NCBI GenBank assembly: GCA_002385265.1
Contig: DGDD01000189.1
Coordinates: 1 to 18,467, forward strand
Length of the DNA stretch: 18,467 nt
Reading direction: 5' to 3'
DNA from: Chitinophagaceae bacterium UBA3961
GTDB taxonomy: Bacteria > Bacteroidota > Bacteroidia > Chitinophagales > Chitinophagaceae
The stretch's first letter is position 1. Each line of letters starts with the position of its first letter. The notes below the pieces were generated by a model, which was given only the letters and a program-made list of their open reading frames with translations, did not search any database and was not told where the DNA came from. Shown here piece after piece: positions 16,013-18,467 of this stretch. The translations under genes and the position numbers were made by a program.

Positions 16013-16843
16013 ATGAAACAAATTACATCTTATTTAATATTGCTAGCGGTCGCCACTGTTTTGTACAGTTGTAGATCTACCAAGAAGATTCAAAATGTAA
16101 TAACTACTAAGATAGATACCGTAGTAGCAGTAGCTCCAACACCTGAAGTAGACTTACATGCAGATTCTATTAAATTCATAAGCGAAGCGATCCATAAAAT
16201 CGATAGTAATAGAGTCGGCTTTAAAACGTTTTCCGCCAAGGTAAAGGTGAATTTTGAAGACAAAGACGGCAAAAAAAATGATTTCAATGCCTTTATACGG
16301 TTGAAGAAGGACAGCATTCTATGGATCAAAATTGATGCTGTACTTGGAATTGAAGCGTTTAGAGTAATTGTTACTCCCGACAGCGTGAAAGTGCTCAATA
16401 AGCTCGATAAAGTGGTTCAATACCGAGCTGTAAGTGGACTGCAAGAATTATCGCAATTACCTTTTGGATTCAAGGAATTGCAAAATTTGATCATTGGAGA
16501 TCCTGTTTATCTGGATACGAATGTGGTTAGTTATAAAAAAGACGATAAATCATTGTCTTTGTATTCCTTCGGTAATTTTTTCAAACAATTATTATCCGTT
16601 AACCCTGCCGATTATACGCTGCAAAATTGTAAATTAGACGATATAGATCCTACCCGCGCTAGAACCTGCTTAGTAATTTATGGGGAATACCAGAAAAAGA
16701 ACAATCAACCTTTTTCAACTTTCCGTAAAATTACCGTGCAAGAGAAAAGCAAGCTTGATATTGAAATGGAATACAAACAATTCGATTTCGATCAAGACTT
16801 GAGTTTTCCGTTCAGCGTTCCCAGAAACTATAAAAAGCAATAA
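16013..16843 (+). CDS. DUF4292-type envelope lipoprotein (LolA/LolB-like fold suspected)
   Basis: A 276-residue lipoprotein with signal MKQITSYLILLAVATVLYSC (Cys20). After a linker, residues from about 65 on match the DUF4292 pattern of Bacteroidota: FKTFSAKVKVNFEDKDGKKNDFNAFIRLKKDSILWIKIDAVLGIEAFRVIVTPDSVKVLNKLDKVVQY, then LQNLIIGDPVYLD, and a C-terminal beta-rich FRKITVQEKSKLDIEMEYKQFDFDQDLSFPFSVPRNY. The arrangement of a half-barrel with I-W-I strands resembles the LolA/LolB/LppX superfamily, which suggests binding of a lipid or lipoprotein acyl chain at the membrane; this is inference. It sits 122 bp before the EnvC-like gene; a DUF4292 gene next to an M23/EnvC gene is common in this phylum. 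Confidence 0.85.
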   Translation: MKQITSYLILLAVATVLYSCRSTKKIQNVITTKIDTVVAVAPTPEVDLHADSIKFISEAIHKIDSNRVGFKTFSAKVKVNFEDKDGKKNDFNAFIRLKKDSILWIKIDAVLGIEAFRVIVTPDSVKVLNKLDKVVQYRAVSGLQELSQLPFGFKELQNLIIGDPVYLDTNVVSYKKDDKSLSLYSFGNFFKQLLSVNPADYTLQNCKLDDIDPTRARTCLVIYGEYQKKNNQPFSTFRKITVQEKSKLDIEMEYKQFDFDQDLSFPFSVPRNYKKQ

Positions 16844-16848
16844 TTTTT

Positions 16849-16908
16849 AGATTGTGTTAAGGTTTGCGTTAGCATCACGTTAAAGTAGGCCGAACCTTAA
16901 AATAATCT
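16849..16908. other. Imperfect 60-nt stem-loop between DUF4292 and envC-like genes
   Basis: TTAAGGTTTG (16857-16866) pairs with CGAACCTTAA (16891-16900) over 10 bp with one G-U. Outside it AGATT (16849-16853) pairs with AATCT (16904-16908) across a symmetrical 3-nt internal loop. The apical loop is 24 nt (16867-16890). There is no T-run after it, so it is not a normal intrinsic terminator; it could be a leader structure of the downstream gene, an mRNA-processing site or an operator. Confidence 0.4.
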
Positions 16909-16965
16909 GTGCAAATAAGAGTTTCATTCATCCAGTATATAGATTAAACCGAAAAAAACAACCGC

Positions 16966-18231
16966 ATGCGCAAACTACTCTTCCTCTGTTTTTTTATCGC
17001 AATTGGAATGATGGCCAATGCCCAGAGTTCAGATGAACTTAGACGCCAACAAGCAGAAATCCAGAAAGAGATAGATGATCTGAAAGAAACACTGAGAGCA
17101 ACTCAAAAGAATAAGAAGGCCAGTTTAGGTCAGTTAGCACTGGTGCAACAAAAACTGCGATTACGCCAAAAGGCCATCGACAATATTAGTGCTCAAATAA
17201 ATATGATTCAGGGAACGATCAATCAAAGTCGTTCAGAGATCAACAAGTTGAGAATGGAGCTCGATACCCTCAAGAATCAGTATGAGAAAAGTGTGATGTA
17301 CGCTTATAAGAATCGGAGCAACTACGATTTTCTGAATTTCGTTTTTTCGGCGGCTAGTTTTAACGACGCGGTAAAGCGTGTTGAATACTTGAAAACCTAT
17401 CGCAACTTCCGTCAACAGCAAGCGGAGAACATTAAAACCACACAAAATCAGTTGCAACAAAAAATTGCCATGCTGGAGCAAACCAGAAAGCAAAAAGACG
17501 AAGTGTTGGGTAAGCAGGAGAAGGAAAAAATGGTGTTGCAAGAAGAAAAAAAGGAGAAGGATGATGTGGTGAAAGGACTGAAAGCAAGAGAAAAAGAAAT
17601 CAACAGAGAAATTACAGCAAAAGCGAGAGCAGATAAAAAATTAAGAGATGGTATTGCGGCCGCCATCCGACGTGAAACAGAGAAAGCAAGAGCTGCCGCC
17701 GCTGCCGCTGCGAAAAAAGAAGATGAAGCTAACAAAGCATCGGGAAACACAACGGCAACCGCTCCAAAAGTGAAATCTAGAAGCAATAGTGTGTTGGAAT
17801 CTACTCCGGAAGGCGCCATCATTTCGGCCGATTTTGAAAAGAACAAAGGCCGGTTGCCATGGCCGGTTGACAAAGGAAGAATCAAAATTGGGTTTGGAAC
17901 TTATTCCATCGAGAATACAACAGTTAAAGGGAACAACCCCGGCCTTACCATTGAAACGGATGTGAATGCTTCAGTGAAGTCGATTTTTGAAGGTGAAGTA
18001 ATTGCGGTGTTCGATGTAGAAGGAAATTATGCTGTATTGGTAAAGCACGGTAAGTACTTTACTTCTTATGGCGGATTGGCGAATGTGTCTATTAGTAAAG
18101 GACAAAAAGTAACGGCAGGCCAATCTTTAGGACGAGCTTCAACTAACAATGACGGATCGGGTGAAATCGAATTCTTGTTGATGAGAGAAAGTACCAACGT
18201 GGATCCGGAAGCGTGGATTAAGAGACGATAG
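16966..18231 (+). CDS. EnvC-like murein hydrolase activator (degenerate LytM/M23 domain)
   Basis: A 421-residue exported protein with signal MRKLLFLCFFIAIGMMANAQ. A long coiled coil covers about residues 22-115 and 145-245, interrupted by the EnvC-typical MYAYKNRSNYDFLNFVFSAASFNDAVKRVEYLK. An Ala/Lys-rich linker (241-270) leads to a C-terminal LytM domain (about 298-421, LPWPVDKGRIKIGFGTY onwards). None of the zinc ligands of M23 peptidases survives: HxGxD is NPGLT (324-328), YaHL is YGGL (368-371), and HLHFE is EIEFL (400-404). As in E. coli EnvC, it should therefore not cut peptidoglycan itself but recruit and activate an N-acetylmuramoyl-L-alanine amidase during cell separation. That role is inferred from the family. 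The partner amidase is not in the window. Confidence 0.9.
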   Translation: MRKLLFLCFFIAIGMMANAQSSDELRRQQAEIQKEIDDLKETLRATQKNKKASLGQLALVQQKLRLRQKAIDNISAQINMIQGTINQSRSEINKLRMELDTLKNQYEKSVMYAYKNRSNYDFLNFVFSAASFNDAVKRVEYLKTYRNFRQQQAENIKTTQNQLQQKIAMLEQTRKQKDEVLGKQEKEKMVLQEEKKEKDDVVKGLKAREKEINREITAKARADKKLRDGIAAAIRRETEKARAAAAAAAKKEDEANKASGNTTATAPKVKSRSNSVLESTPEGAIISADFEKNKGRLPWPVDKGRIKIGFGTYSIENTTVKGNNPGLTIETDVNASVKSIFEGEVIAVFDVEGNYAVLVKHGKYFTSYGGLANVSISKGQKVTAGQSLGRASTNNDGSGEIEFLLMRESTNVDPEAWIKRR

Positions 18232-18248
18232 GGAGAAATTAATAATTG

Positions 18249-18457
18249 ATAATTAAGAATTAATAATTGAACAGCCCGGTAGATCAATGTGGGAATTGGT
18301 TGATGTGATGATTCGTGTGGCAGCGTATTAATAGAAGAAAAAGCGAAAGCCAATTCTGCGAAGATGAATGAGATCCTATACCGAAAAAAATTATTCAAAA
18401 AGAGAGGCCCGTTGCGCAGCAACGGGCCTCTCTTTTTAATTATTAATTCTTAATTAT
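18249..18457. repeat. Inverted-repeat element (MITE-like) in the terminal non-coding tail
   Basis: The 20-mer at 18249-18268 (ATAATTAAG...TAATAATT) recurs as its exact reverse complement at 18438-18457, about 170 bp away. Each arm also contains a direct duplication: AATTAATAATTGA at 18237 and 18258, and TTAATTATTAATT at 18436 and 18450 separated by one C. No protein is encoded between the arms. The layout (short, AT-rich terminal inverted repeats, non-coding core, internal hairpin) suits a small non-autonomous repeat, but AT-richness makes chance similarity possible. Confidence 0.4.
18397..18437. terminator. Strong bidirectional terminator hairpin
   Basis: AAAAAGAGAGGCCCGTTGC (18397-18415) and GCAACGGGCCTCTCTTTTT (18419-18437) form a perfect 19-bp inverted repeat with a 3-nt loop. 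The A-tract on one side and T-tract on the other allow termination in both directions, so a converging gene probably lies beyond the window edge. It is about 165 nt after the envC-like stop. Confidence 0.85.
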
Positions 18458-18467
18458 TAATTGCCTC

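Noticed and set aside
17692..17713. GC-rich triplet run coding for an alanine tract
   Set aside because: It is an in-frame Ala linker of the envC-like protein, a common low-complexity feature, not a separate repeat element.
17448..17885. Minus-strand open frame of 145 codons inside the envC-like gene
   Set aside because: Its Ser/Phe/Ala-rich composition is the complement of the coiled coil and Ala-rich linker codons; no plausible start context.
18066..18422. Minus-strand open frame of 118 codons overlapping the envC-like 3' end and the tail
   Set aside because: It runs antisense through the LytM domain and across the AT-rich repeat and terminator, has no domain, and its composition is that of a shadow frame.

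Overview
The window looks like chromosomal DNA of a Bacteroidota bacterium, most likely from the Chitinophagaceae or a nearby group. The evidence is a type IX secretion / gliding cluster (murF, gldJ, porU, porV), lipoproteins with Bacteroidota-style lipoboxes, TAnnTTTG-type -7 promoter elements, and few Shine-Dalgarno sequences. No tRNA, rRNA, CRISPR array, integrase or transposase gene was seen. Most of the window is vertically inherited core genome.

Layout. (1) 1-1534, minus strand: a membrane-bound DUF457/YdjM-type hydrolase cut by the window edge, 4 nt behind a tandem-domain universal stress protein. (2) 1535-1653: a divergent intergenic region rich in small inverted repeats. (3) 1654-4189, plus strand: mlaE-mlaF-mlaD, the inner-membrane core of an MCE lipid transporter. 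(4) 4190-5187: an empty gap of about 360 bp, then an unrecognised tyrosine-rich lipoprotein. (5) 5242-7428: a regulatory region with a 21-bp-period direct repeat, then a three-gene operon (exported intradiol dioxygenase-like lipoprotein, unknown protein, degenerate pirin-like bicupin) ending at a strong hairpin. (6) 7430-10386, minus strand: murF and gldJ. (7) 10554-15323, plus strand: porU and porV. (8) 15417-18231, plus strand: ispF, a DUF4292-type lipoprotein and an EnvC-like LytM pseudo-peptidase. (9) 18232-18467: a non-coding tail with a 20-bp inverted repeat around a bidirectional terminator.

How the genes fit together. The dominant theme is the cell envelope. MlaEFD moves lipids between membranes. 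GldJ, PorU and PorV belong to the type IX secretion/gliding machinery: PorV is the outer-membrane carrier/shuttle protein and PorU is the cysteine-protease sortase that removes C-terminal sorting domains. MurF completes the peptidoglycan precursor, and the EnvC-like protein probably activates a cell-wall amidase. IspF makes isoprenoid precursors, which among other things feed the undecaprenyl carrier of wall synthesis. The least explained part is the dioxygenase-unknown-cupin operon with its repeat-bearing upstream region. I see no convincing new defence or mobile system here.
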